From the NCBI GenBank assembly GCA_001579985.1, contig LRSR01009669.1:1-20365 (forward strand): a stretch of DNA of 20,365 nt. Reading direction: 5' to 3'. The position numbers and the translations under genes were made by a program. How positions within the stretch are numbered: the first letter of the stretch is position 1; each line of letters begins with the position of its first letter. Positions 10,555 through 19,441 of this stretch are shown in pieces. Under the pieces are notes generated by a model, which had not been told where the DNA came from, made no database searches, and worked only from the letters and a program-made list of their open reading frames with translations. The DNA comes from Hypsibius dujardini (taxonomy: Eukaryota; Tardigrada; Eutardigrada; Parachela; Hypsibiidae).

Positions 10555-10851
10555 TTTTCTGCCTCTTTGTCTTTCCATCTATTTGTATGTTGCCTGAATG
10601 TCTGTCTACCAGTCTTCCATCTGTACCTCTTCCTTCGCCGATACAAAATCTCGGCCGTAAAAAATGAAGATTTTACGTGAGTCCTAGAGCCTACCTGTCT
10701 GGAACGTTGATACACCGGCATATGTACCGTTCTCCAGCGGCTTCACCGCAAAGTCCGAATTATACAGCCGGAGCGCAAAGCCGTCCGCAGTCCAAGGAGA
10801 GAGCACCACAACGAGCGAACACAACGCAATATTCCACGACAGTGGCATCAT
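8710..10851 (-). CDS. Small secreted protein A (131 residues), paralogue of gene B
   Basis: Exon 1 runs 10851-10695 (donor ACAG|GTAGGC) and exon 2 runs 8948-8710 (acceptor TGATTTCATTTCAG, stop TAA). The phase is 1 and the junction codon is GCA. The start is one of two adjacent ATGs at 10851. Residues 5-19 form a hydrophobic signal-peptide core, with cleavage likely near A22-G24. The mature part begins with DGFALRLYNS, has one N-glycosylation sequon (N41-G-T), and ends in a helix-like tail around W97: W-D-D-C100-T-D-Y-R-L-C106-K-A-R-L-I-Q-Y-L. The two cysteines, spaced C-x5-C, are the only ones after the leader and could form a disulfide. No clear dibasic cleavage sites flank this tail. I do not recognise the family; a secreted peptide or prohormone is an inference from size, leader and paralogy with gene B. 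Confidence 0.65.
8990..9270. repeat. Degenerate AT-rich tandem repeat, period roughly 35-45 bases
   Basis: About seven strongly diverged copies of a unit resembling AATTAGAATTTCAAGTTGGC plus ACAAACCATTTTTC. The clearest pair is ACAAACCATTTCTCACTAAG and ACAAACCATTTTTCAATTAG (about 9190 and 9224). Copy boundaries are approximate. It sits within the intron of gene A, just upstream of its last exon. Confidence 0.6.
10461..10612. repeat. TCTG/CAGA microsatellite
   Basis: An uninterrupted CTGT array at 10491-10542 is flanked by interrupted copies from about 10461 to 10612. On the minus strand it translates as a DRQT repeat, which is a by-product of the period and not a protein. It lies in the intron of gene A, about 85 bases from the donor site. 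Confidence 0.95.
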
Positions 10852-12015
10852 TGTTCTACAGTATGTCACTTAACAAGATAGTAAACAATTCAAAGGTCCA
10901 AAACCTCTGTCATTTACAGAGGTAAGATGACCCTCACAGTATATTTCAGACTTCAAACTGTCAAGGTTTCCGAAAGGTCACGGCCAGCCGTGAGGAATTC
11001 GACAGTCAAATGGGGGGAAATGGTTCGCTACTAATACAGAGGACGGGAGGTTGTGGTTGAACTGTCGTGAGAATGTAATACTACCAGTAATTATAAGCCG
11101 GAATCGATGAGGCGCACTTTAGATGAAAGCGTGTCTGCCGCAGGCCTTGATGTCTATCTCCCACTGCCTGGGTGCCTAACTCCCGCTGCCTGGGTCCTCG
11201 GTGCCTGTCTCCCGCTGCCTGGTTGTGTGTGTGTGTGTGTTGCCTTGATGCGTGCTCCCGGAGCGATCAAGTGTGAGCAGCCGGGGGGGGGGGAAACAGT
11301 GGACGTAAATCTGACAGCACAATGAGGATGAGAGGAGGAAGAGGAGGAGGGGAAAGAGGAGGTCGGGTGGCGAATGTTCTCTATCTAACGATGGCCTTGA
11401 AACGGTGTAAGCCGTGTTGAGTCTGGGCATGTCTATCACCATTGTGTGGGATCGTCGGATGGGTATGTGGGAGTGGCCGTCCGTGATCTGATGTTTCGTT
11501 AGGCGACAACTCAACGGGATGTACCGATACGTCCGTGACCATAGTGCGCCTGCAACTTGTATTCTGGTGAAGGCATTCGATATGGATGACATGGATGCAA
11601 GACGACACAAAAGAAACTATGCTAAAACCTTTAGTTACTATCACTAACGTTCAATCTTTAAATTTTTATTTCTAAAAAAAAACTACAAATCTAAATCGCT
11701 GAAGATTGAAATGTGGTTGCCTAAACGTACGTACTCTTAACAAAAACAATGAAAAACGAAAACGAAACAGACTAAAAAAGTAAGGCTAACCTTTTAGCCA
11801 CTGACTTTTTTTAGTTGTTTTTTTACTTCCTGATAGTTTTAGTTACAATAGGGAAGAATTGTGACGAAGCTCTAGAAAGCTCGAATTCCCCGCGCGTCTG
11901 GTCCTTGGATACAGTGGACAAGAACAAGAGAGCGCAAATCCACCATTCAACACTCACTCAGTTGTTTGATTGTTCAAATTTACAACTGAATCTTTGTAGA
12001 ATTCTGTAAGTGTGA
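10852..12015. other. Intergenic stretch upstream of gene A, simple-sequence rich
   Basis: The 5' flank of gene A contains a perfect small palindrome CCTCTGT-CATTT-ACAGAGG (10904-10922), 53 bases before the start codon. Further on there are three imperfect copies of CTCCCGCTGCCTGGGT (about 11158-11222), a GT run (11224-11240), a G run near 11283 and a GAGGA-rich tract (11325-11365). At 11771-11815 ACTAAAAAAGTAAGGCTA pairs with TAGCCACTGACTTTTTTTAGT as a hairpin. I see no gene; open frames here follow the simple repeats. Confidence 0.45.
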
Positions 12016-12736
12016 GGTTTTTGCCACGTGTATACAGTAAAAGTCCTCTTATTTTGCATACGTCACAGGGTCAGTTTTTACTAAAGCGTCTCAAGCTTAA
12101 TGGATCGATAAAGCGGTTCGGCTCAAACCGACCGAACAAAAAGATGGAAGAATGCTCAAATAAAACAATTTTTTTTCGAAATGCACAACAAGCGAGCATT
12201 TCCTTTCCGCGTGTATTTTTCAGATTGTGCTTCTTTTAGATGCTTAGAGCAAAAACGCTTAGCCATTTCTAACACTTTCAAAGTTGCTGATAAAACTTAT
12301 AAAAGAAAATTGTGACTTTAAATTCAACAACGGTCGACTGGTAATTGCCGCTCTTTGCATTTGGTTCAGTTGTTCGAGCGAGCCGCAGTCACAGCATGAA
12401 GCGAAACTGAATTGAATTGAATGTCATTTTGAAAAATACTCTGTGACGTACGCAGAATAAGAGAAATTTCACTGTAGTACACAAGGTGCTAGGAGTTAGC
12501 CGCACCAAGGGAAATCGTGTCCCTCCACTTGGAGCGGCTGTACTATCGTTTACATGGATCGTGGGTTGACGGCCACGAAAATCAACACTTGTTTGGGATG
12601 CGGGGGTAACGCTCACGTCTAACTCCGGACCTACGTTTACTTTTTACTCAAAACGGTAGGTGTACTAGAGCGCGTGAGACAGTAACATCGCAATACGTTC
12701 TGAATACATTCAAACATTCAATACATTCAAACTGCT
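12016..12736. other. Intergenic stretch with a lone copy of the inverted-repeat end motif
   Basis: GGTTTTTGCCACGTGTATAC at 12016 matches the outer ends of the inverted repeat at 12737-12866. The rest is mixed-composition non-coding sequence without supported exons. Confidence 0.4.
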
Positions 12737-12866
12737 ACATACATGTGGCAAAAACCTTGCGCTAACCGAGTTAAGCCATTACACTCGTTCGACGCGTGGC
12801 TGTTGTGCAGCTCCCGAGTTGAAGTACTTAATTCGGTCAGCGCAAGGTTATTGCCACGTGTACACA
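12737..12866. mobile_element. MITE-like inverted repeat, 39-40-bp arms
   Basis: The left arm (12737-12775) and right arm (12827-12866) are reverse complements with about six differences. The shared core is CCTTGCGCTRACCGARTTAAG and the shared outer block is GTGGCAAWAACC. The spacer is about 50 bases. Its end motif recurs alone at 12016, which suggests a dispersed element family. No transposase and no clear target-site duplication are seen, so the class is not assignable. Confidence 0.6.
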
Positions 12867-13133
12867 ACAACCTTGCTAGGTAATAGCTAGCCTTCAATAT
12901 TAGCGATAGTGCGGCCCTCAATAAACCGTGTAAAAGAAGTCTGTCAAAAAAGGATATCAAGAAAAGATATCAGCGAGCAAGTGAAATGTTGAGCCGTGCG
13001 CGTCAAAACCAAGGCCTGTGATTGGTTTATTCACATTTTGCAATTATTGACAGCCCTACGGCTCAGCCGAATGTGATCAACGAATCTCCGAAATTCACTG
13101 ATGAATTCCCTCGACAGCTGTGGTTGTTCTTTT
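12867..13133. other. Intergenic stretch, nothing supported
   Basis: Non-coding. GATATCAAGAAAAGATATC (about 12952-12970) is a short palindrome, and GATTGGTT at 13020 resembles an inverted CCAAT box without any adjacent start site. Confidence 0.35.
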
Positions 13134-13652
13134 TTATTCAAACTGAAATATCATTTTTTTCATAAATGTTGTTAATTGAAGCCTTTCTTGGAGCTTTTCT
13201 GCGCGTAACAGTTTGTCGAGACCAACATCGACGATAATGTCGACGAACTGGTACCGCCGGTCCTTATACCTCATGTTTTCGTTACTACAGCTGTTGATGC
13301 CCCACTAGCTGACCTGCTTCAGGTAATACTGCATGTGATCCTCGTAGGAGCACCCGCTAAGGAATTGTCACCGCCCACCAGTCCCCAGTCGATGATGGGC
13401 TTGCAAAGGACGCAGAGCATGCGCTGCCCGTGAAGAGTTTGCGGCAGGCTTTGTAGTTGAGAATAGTCGCGACCATTTCCGTGTCATACCACGCCTCGAT
13501 GCCGTGGTGATGCGGCTCGACCGGATACAGCAGCGCGTTCTACTGCAGGGACACACGTGGGACGACGTTCTGCCGATGAATGAGGCGGTACCTGTAGGTT
13601 GCGTACCAGTTGAAGGCTTCGGCGAACTTTGCATTCTCAATCCGGGGCTCGC
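13134..13652 (-). pseudogene. Disrupted coding remnant, unrecognised, frameshifts and stops
   Basis: Three overlapping minus-strand frames each carry a stretch of natural-looking protein that succeed one another. The first runs AKFAEAFNWYATYRYRLIHR onward, has an in-frame TAG after RVSLQ, and continues to KACRKLFTG (about 13440). The second frame continues with RMLCVLCKPIIDWGLVGGD. The third begins CSYEDHMQYYLKQ, has a TAG before WGINSC, and ends near FQFE at a TAA (13134-13136) that overlaps an AATAAA. Two frameshifts and two stops within about 500 bases, with no room for introns, point to a pseudogene; a poor-quality assembly patch would look the same. I cannot name the parent protein. Confidence 0.6.
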
Positions 13653-14381
13653 CGAAGGCTAGAAAGACGGACCGTCAGAGGGATAGACGGCTAAAACATA
13701 TGGGAAGGTACGCCAGTGGGTCAGCCAAAAAGACGGAAAGAAGGATGGGGAAACTGACGGACAGGCGGACAGATGCCCCAACGGCAAGACGTCAGACGGA
13801 AAGTCGAGTGGAAAGTCGGACGAACGGACTGCCAGAGGGATAGATGATCGGTTAGGCGGTTACATTGAACTTTAAGGCCACTAATCATATTTTAAGTTTG
13901 AACATGATTCGTAGTCAATTTGATGATTCTGAGTCGAGTGGCATCAACCAAATTTCGATGCAGCGCCCGGGGGCGGAGTTCTGACAGTTTGATTGGTCAA
14001 TGTACAAGTCGATTCATTGGGACGAGACTTTCGCGTTCTCGTATCTCGCTGAGATTTTGTCTGTCCGACCTCTCGATGTGTCGTTCAATTTCCCGTAACA
14101 TTTTCAGTCTATTTACGTAAAAAAATCATCAATCTGACATCATCAGTTTTTGTCGTTGAAAAAAGTGGTACTTTGTAAATCACCAATAATTAAGGACCAC
14201 GTATACTGTGAAATCAGTACTGATCAGGAACCCCTTATGTAGGGGCGAAGGGGTGGGCAAAGGGGTAAAAGCATTTTTTTAAAACATCAAATCCAAAATT
14301 CGATCTTTTTTTATTATTATGAGACTTGTGTAGAGTGCGGGGATCTCATTTCTAAGAGCCCCCTGAGGTTTCAAATACAAT
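13653..14381. other. Intergenic stretch, decayed GACA/GACGG-rich tract
   Basis: From about 13660 to 13850 the plus strand is a degenerate GACGG/GACAG repeat, probably an old relative of the TCTG arrays on the opposite strand. The remainder is non-coding. A minus-strand open run near 13960-14120 (KMLREIERHIERSDRQNLSE) has protein-like charge but no start, splice partner or recognised domain. Confidence 0.4.
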
Positions 14382-14480
14382 CTTGTACCTCTGGTTCAGC
14401 CTTTCAGGGGGAAGTACCCAGGCATACTACAATTTACGGGTGCTTTTCTGACTATCTGCCTGTCTGTCTGTTTGTCTTCC
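14382..14480. repeat. Dispersed repeat, copy 1 (TCTG-associated)
   Basis: This copy shares CTCTGGTTCAGCCTTYCAGG, then CATACTACAA and TTTTCTGACT, followed by TCTG repeats, with a second copy 412 bases downstream. Here the TCTG part is only a few units long. Similarity resumes weakly after the array. Confidence 0.65.
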
Positions 14481-14793
14481 ACATCGCATTTTTTGCATGA
14501 GTGATCTATCTTCATGAACAGTGGACATTAGCCGGTACATAAGGCGCACAACTAATCTAATAAGTTCTTAGTTTTCTATATTGTTACAGAACAACCATGA
14601 AAGAACCTCAAAAGGATACATGAAGGCACCTATTTAATCGGAGCCCCGTTATCTACATTGCCTCTAGGCAGTTGACTAAAGAAATGCTGCTTTACCTGTC
14701 TAGACAATGCTTGTTTGTTTGAAGAGAGAGTGCCCACACAGAGCAAACATCCGGGCAAAAATACCAACTTATGTGTCTCTTCTTTCCGCTAAT

Positions 14794-14875
14794 CTCGTAT
14801 CTCTGGTTCAGCCTTCCAGGCGGAGCTGACCAGCCATACTACAACACAAGAATGTTTTTCTGACTGTCTCTCTGC

Positions 14876-14926
<51 letters not shown>

Positions 14927-14955
14927 TTTTCTGTCTGCCTACCTGTCTGTTTATC
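14794..14955. repeat. Dispersed repeat, copy 2, with expanded TCTG array
   Basis: This is the same non-repetitive head as copy 1, followed by an uninterrupted CTGT array (about 14875-14925) and degenerate units to 14955. It suggests the microsatellite expanded from a short seed inside a dispersed, possibly SINE-like, element. No polymerase III boxes could be defined with confidence. Confidence 0.7.
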
Positions 14956-16044
14956 TAGTTACCTCCCATCGACATACTCCTTGTCTGAGCTTCATAAAGA
15001 ATCTTTACGTGTCTCTGTGTATTTGTGTCTGATAGTTTTTTTAATTTTGCACGAATCGTTATTTTTTGCTCCCTCGGTTTTTCATGTCGAGTTGATTGAC
15101 TACACACTTTCACACTGCGCGCATAGAGAACCATAGCTCAAAATTTATATAATTTTCTAATAAATTGCTGGGATCAAATTCCAATAATTGTTCGGTAATA
15201 TAAAAGTTTTAGTGATCCAATAATCAACTTTAATGTGAGAAATCGTCTCCAACGAAATCGTTACTTGAAATGACTTATATGATCACACTCATCTTTTCCA
15301 TCCATTAATATTAATAAGCCGACTATATTCGATACGTTAATAATAGGTGAACGCACCATACGTTAGTAATAGGTGACGCACCATATCGCTGCTGACAATA
15401 TTTAATAGGATAAAATAGATTAGTTCTTTTTTCCCGATTCACTCCAGAATATTTTCGCAATATTTGTACCAGCTTCATATGCTTTTTTCTTAAATTCCAC
15501 ATGCAACAGAGAGCTATCATCTCTGGACTCTATTTTATAGTTTGTTATAACCTTCAGTTGTAGGATTCTCTTGTCTTATGTATGTTAGCTAAACTGATTC
15601 GCACTTGAGATGGTTTTATTTAACCCAGATAACAATGACTCAATTTTTCGTTAGTTATCAGCTTTTATTTCTCGATTATGGTTGTGTGAACTGATGCTAA
15701 TGATCGTCGACCCCGACTGACCAGGAACAATGCTTGTTACGCCTTCTGCTTTAGCGTTTCGATACGAGTACCGGAACTTCAAAGCGTTAATTGTCCCGCC
15801 TTGCACAAACGTTTTAGCACAAAATATCCGTCATCCGCAACCGCACCCTAGCAGGTGACTTACACCGTTCGGGGAATAGATAAGGGGTCATCTTCTACCG
15901 TAGTTTAAAGCTCCGGTGTTCTAAGGGTGGGTGACAAGGCGAATGCTATTGTTGTTGCAGCTACGATCTGTGGAAATCTATGTGGCTGTATAGTGAAAAT
16001 CAGTCTGCAGTTTTACGAGAAACAGTACAGTGGTTGTACTAAAA
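14956..16044. other. Intergenic stretch and 5' flank of the membrane-protein gene
   Basis: Apart from the tandem duplication, no gene is supported. The last 145 bases probably hold the 5' leader of the next gene; TTGTTGTTGCAG (to 15960) could be an acceptor of a 5'UTR intron. Confidence 0.4.
15334..15384. repeat. Direct tandem duplication, 25-26-bp unit
   Basis: ACGTTAATAATAGGTGAACG plus CACCAT (15334-15359) is followed immediately by ACGTTAGTAATAGGTGACGC plus ACCAT (15360-15384). They differ by one substitution and one missing base. Confidence 0.8.
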
Positions 16045-17388
16045 ATGAAGCGCTTTTCGCAAGACACCGCCAACAGAATAGTTTGGTCCATCTTGATTTT
16101 CTTCCTGGTATGTGCTCCTTCACAGCTACGGTTCTATGAATTACACCCGGTATAAAACAGCGTGTGCGTTAACGACCCATTCACCGTGTTTTTTCAGGTA
16201 GTTCTGGCTCTCGGTCCGCTCTTGGCCGTCATAAACTTTACACAGGTAATGAAGTCGCTAGGCACATGTACAATTCGTACATCTTGGGACGGTTCGATAT
16301 TTTTCAATTTGCTTCGGCACCTCCCAGGCAACAATCATCCAGTCTGTCCAATCATAACATGGAATAAATGGGTTTGTCACAAAAGCAGAGGCACTTCATT
16401 CTCCTTTCAGATGAAATTACAAACTAGATTTGAAATCAGGGAAGACATAAGCCAAATGCATTTTTTTGATAAACCAACTGATGGGGTTTGATAAAAAAAT
16501 TCTGAATAAATTACGGAATGAGGAACCTTTTCAATACTATTCGCATAACAACTGTCCCAAGATAGATCGAGCGACCTTCTGTAGACCCCACAGTTTACGT
16601 TGATCCGACTACGAAGAAACAGATCTGGAAGACACTACTTATATTACACCGGGACCTTTAATCATGTCTTTCCAGAGGACAGAGCCTTGTATAACGTACA
16701 ACAGCAACGGTGCTTGTGTAATATGGCGGGGTAACTCCTCCCTCCCAAAGGATGACCCCCGAAACCAGCCCCCGCAGTCCCAGCCCACAAACCTGATTAC
16801 ATACCAAATGGTCGGAAGCGTCTCGTTCGTGTTGATTCTCACAGCGAGTAGCTGGATGTGCCGGACCACCGTCGGTTGGGTGTGGAACCCTTATACTCAG
16901 CGCTATCATCTAGAGAAAAGCCACTTCAGATATTTTGTAAGGCAAAAGGAACCTTGCGAATTCTTCCTGACCTTCCCACAATTTAGAAGATTATCGATTC
17001 GGTCCATCATGTGCTTGATCACAATTAAATTCTCTTTTCAGCTGTGGTTTTGTTGTGCGGTTTTGGCGGTGATGTATTTCATGCAAAGCTTTTCAGTCGT
17101 CTTCCTTGGGAGTGTCTACAAACCCGAAGAGAAGCGAACGCCTCTCTTGATGGCATCAGCGGTAAGTGAAGAGCTGCTCATACGCGGGTTGGTTTCCAAC
17201 GCGGACAAAACAGGTATGACGTTTTTTGCTGCAATTTTCAGGTTTTTGCCGTCTTGACCATATTGCTCCTGGTTCCGATAATCGTTGTGATAGTGTTTAT
17301 ACGGCGTCACACGGAGGAAGAAACCAGCAGTAACCCTTGTGAGATCCCCATGCCGTCCCTAGGCGGCGAAGCACCTCTGCGGTACTGA
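16045..17388 (+). CDS. Four-helix membrane protein, 212 residues, five exons
   Basis: Exons are 16045-16107, 16198-16245, 16676-16936, 17042-17161 and 17242-17388. All four introns are phase 0, with donors GTATGT, GTAATG, GTAAGG and GTAAGT, and acceptors TTTTCAG, TTTCCAG, TTTTCAG and TTTTCAG. The start AAAAATGAAG has a favourable context and the stop is TGA. The helices are about residues 12-33, 78-97, 125-150 and 165-185. Both ends are probably cytosolic. The loop after helix 1 (about 45 residues) has two N-glycosylation sequons (N34-F-T, N57-S-S) and two cysteines, C42 and C51, spaced C-x8-C. Size, topology and that cysteine pair resemble the claudin/PMP22 group, but the usual GLW sequence is absent, so I leave the family open. 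The 25-residue tail is acidic, then ends GGEAPLRY. Confidence 0.75.
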
Positions 17389-17944
17389 AGGCCATCTAAA
17401 GGCATTCTAAAGCTGCGCGCCGTCAAAATCGGCCAGAGTGGATGTTTTGATAGTATACTGATTGTCGTGACCCCGTCCGTGAAATTGACTGTCAAGTTCT
17501 AACCTTGAGTAGTTCTACATTGCGCAGTGATTTCGACAGTGGAAGTATGGTATTAGCACTTTTAATAACTGCTCGATTTGAAGTGATTCGTCTGTTTGTC
17601 TGTTGTGCGTGTCTGTTTCATTAATTCGGTATCGGTTTCATCCATATATTTTTCAAGTAACATTCGTCGAAAGTTTTTTTTTTCAAATGTCGAATTCTGA
17701 TTTTGTCTCATTATTTAAGTAACGTTTGTTATTTTCTTTATCTGTTATATAGCTTCTTTTTAACATTTAAGCGGCCTGTATCCTCCACACCCAAAAAAGA
17801 AGAAGTGGGTGAATGAGAAAAAGCAAAAACCGAAAACGCTTGCGAATGAGTAGTATGAAAAGGCGGCAGTCCGCGAAACTATTAGTTGAAACGCATCACT
17901 GGTCACCACAGTCACATATGCAGCATGACACATGCGCACCGCAT
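17389..17944. other. Intergenic stretch 3' of the membrane-protein gene
   Basis: This contains the 3'UTR region of the membrane-protein gene and possibly the far 3' part of the decayed mariner element. No close AATAAA was found after the stop at 17388, so the transcript end is undefined. Confidence 0.35.
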
Positions 17945-18320
17945 CATAATTCGGCGTCACTCGTTATAAAAAGAGTTTTTACCAAAATCTTTCACATCCG
18001 CCCGAAAAGTCTTTGCGTGTCTGTTTCTGTTCATCTGGCAGCTTGTAAGAAACCCATCTGGCACAGACCTTCCTGACTTTCAAATCTCGATGAAGAATGA
18101 CTTGCAAGGCTGCGAAACTGATGTCCAAATTCCTGCTCCATCTACTCACATTTTCCACGAGGATTTTTTTATGAGGCGCTGAACTTTGGAGACATTTACA
18201 GGTGTCATTGCAGATGCGGGACGTCCTGAAGATTTTCGATCTTCCAAATCAATACCCCAGCCAAAAATTTACGAAAGCATCTCCAAACGGTTGCAATAAA
18301 TGGAGCCAAGTCATCAAAAG
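17945..18320 (-). mobile_element. Decayed mariner-type (Tc1/mariner) transposase fragment
   Basis: In order on the minus strand, across shifting frames: an APFIATVWRCFRKF-like segment (about 18292-18262), LEDRKSSGRP (18247-18218), LQVILHRDLKVRKVCARWV (to 18052), KLPDEQKQTRKDF, and ITSDAE (17950-17967). These match the order and rough spacing of mariner transposases: the second helix-turn-helix, the LED..RSGRP linker, the HEDLGM.KVCARWVP block and the ITGDE block with the first catalytic aspartate. The tryptophan after the DE block is gone and a stop follows. The later catalytic residues are not found. At least one frameshift, near 18260, and stops make it a dead relic. Terminal inverted repeats were not located. 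Confidence 0.8.
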
Positions 18321-18943
18321 TTACTCTCAAACGTTTAAAACATTCAAGAGGGGATTAATGATTTTTTAAACCATTGAAGACTGCGCTTCGGAGAGTTTTT
18401 TTATCAAGATGAATTATCGATCGATTGATTGTTTTTACAAGTGAGCTTCGCTGTAAAGTTTGCCCATTGGCAAGTTTTTGGCCAACCTTAATGAAACGTT
18501 TATTTCATACTCACAATAACTTACTGGTTCCGCATAAAATTTTGGATCTTTTAATTTCGTCGCCCATTATTTTTTAAAAACAGATTTTCAATCATTTCAG
18601 CATGCCCCTCGTACAAGTTTTCAATTGATGAATGAATATGGGAAGTTTAAAGCATTCAAAAATCGTCCAAATTTGATGGGAAAACTTATGTATTTGAAAA
18701 TATTTTGATATTCCCGGGGGCTGGAAATCAGACCCCACAAGTTTCAAAATGATCACGGACAAGAGACCGAAGTGTGGGTTCTACCTGGACAAAAATGCAT
18801 TTTGCCCTTTGGCCACCCTCTTGCCCCACCATGAGAGACTCTGGCTCCGACTTGCAAGAACCCTAAACGAGCCTCTGCTTATCCCGAGAGGGTTCCCGAA
18901 AAAAGAAAATCTAACACAGCGACGCTCGTGTAAATGCGTGACA
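18321..18943. other. Intergenic stretch, probably including the 5' end of the mariner relic
   Basis: AT-rich sequence without supported exons. The 5' part of the mariner element would fall at about 18320-18500, but I cannot recognise its coding or terminal repeat there. Confidence 0.35.
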
Positions 18944-19128
18944 CATACCAAGCAAACGCTATGGGTTGAATCACTACTTGGGTTGAATCGGTCGGGAGGC
19001 GGAGGGAGCCGCAGGCGGTGTGTGTATTGCTGCATGAGTGTTGTTTACAATTTACACTCGTGGCGCCCTCCGCCACCCGACCGATTCAACCCAAGTAGTG
19101 ATTCGACCCATAGCGTTTGCCTGGTATG
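18944..19128. repeat. Near-perfect hairpin: 67-bp inverted repeat, 51-base spacer
   Basis: The left arm 18944-19010 and the reverse complement of the right arm 19062-19128 agree at all but four of 67 positions. Each arm contains GGGTTGAATC or a close variant twice, then GGTCGGG and GGCGGAGGG. The spacer contains a further small inverted repeat (GAGTGT / ACACTC). It lies about 310 bases past the stop of gene B. The open frames across it, on both strands, mirror each other and are a consequence of the palindrome. It may be a foldback/MITE element or a hairpin RNA source; no flanking target-site duplication is evident. Confidence 0.85.
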
Positions 19129-19441
19129 CCATAAAATTATATTATTTGCGTACACTTTATTTACTACAAATTATGTTGTTTTTTTTACCCCGAATATATA
19201 TCTTTTGAAATAATATTTCTGATTGAACGACAGTGCAAGGGGCGCCCCCAGGAAACTTGTTTGGGCTCCCCCGGTAATCGAAACACGCCCTCATCTTCTA
19301 CAGATTTATTGTAGTTTATTTCAAATCCACAATCCGCTGACTGAAAAGTCGGGACTTGTTCAGAGTGGTTAAAATTGTTTTGCCACCAAGAGTCCTTCCG
19401 CTAAAGCTATGGCCGTACAAACAATAATTGGGCCAAGTACT
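19129..19441. other. 3' flank of gene B
   Basis: This contains the candidate polyadenylation signals of gene B and otherwise no feature that I can support. Confidence 0.4.
19305..19320 (-). terminator. Two candidate polyadenylation signals for gene B
   Basis: AATAAA occurs twice on the minus strand, at 19315-19320 and 19305-19310, about 125-135 bases after the TAG stop of gene B. Confidence 0.45.

Larger units (their letters stand above)
8949..10694 (-). other. Large intron of secreted-protein gene A
   Basis: A 1746-base intron with a GTAGGC donor and a TTTCAG acceptor. It contains the degenerate AT-rich tandem repeat near the acceptor and the TCTG microsatellite near the donor. Between them (9270-10440) I see nothing coding. 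Two similar stretches, GCGACATTACACTTCC and GCGACGTTACAATTCC, sit about 35 bases apart near 9925-9985. Confidence 0.55.

Noticed and set aside
10389-10721. Minus-strand open frame of 110 codons with a DRQT repeat
   Set aside because: It is the translation of the TCTG/CAGA microsatellite and sits across the intron-exon boundary of gene A.
11176-11610. Minus-strand open frame of 144 codons
   Set aside because: It is kept open by a GT run, a G run and a GAGGA-rich tract, has low-complexity composition, and shows no domain or splice partner.
18749-19213. Plus-strand open frame of 154 codons, and a mirrored frame on the minus strand
   Set aside because: It runs through the 67-bp-arm palindrome; the two strands give the same peptide GGGSRRRC/PPPPDRFNPSS twice, as expected from an inverted repeat rather than a gene.
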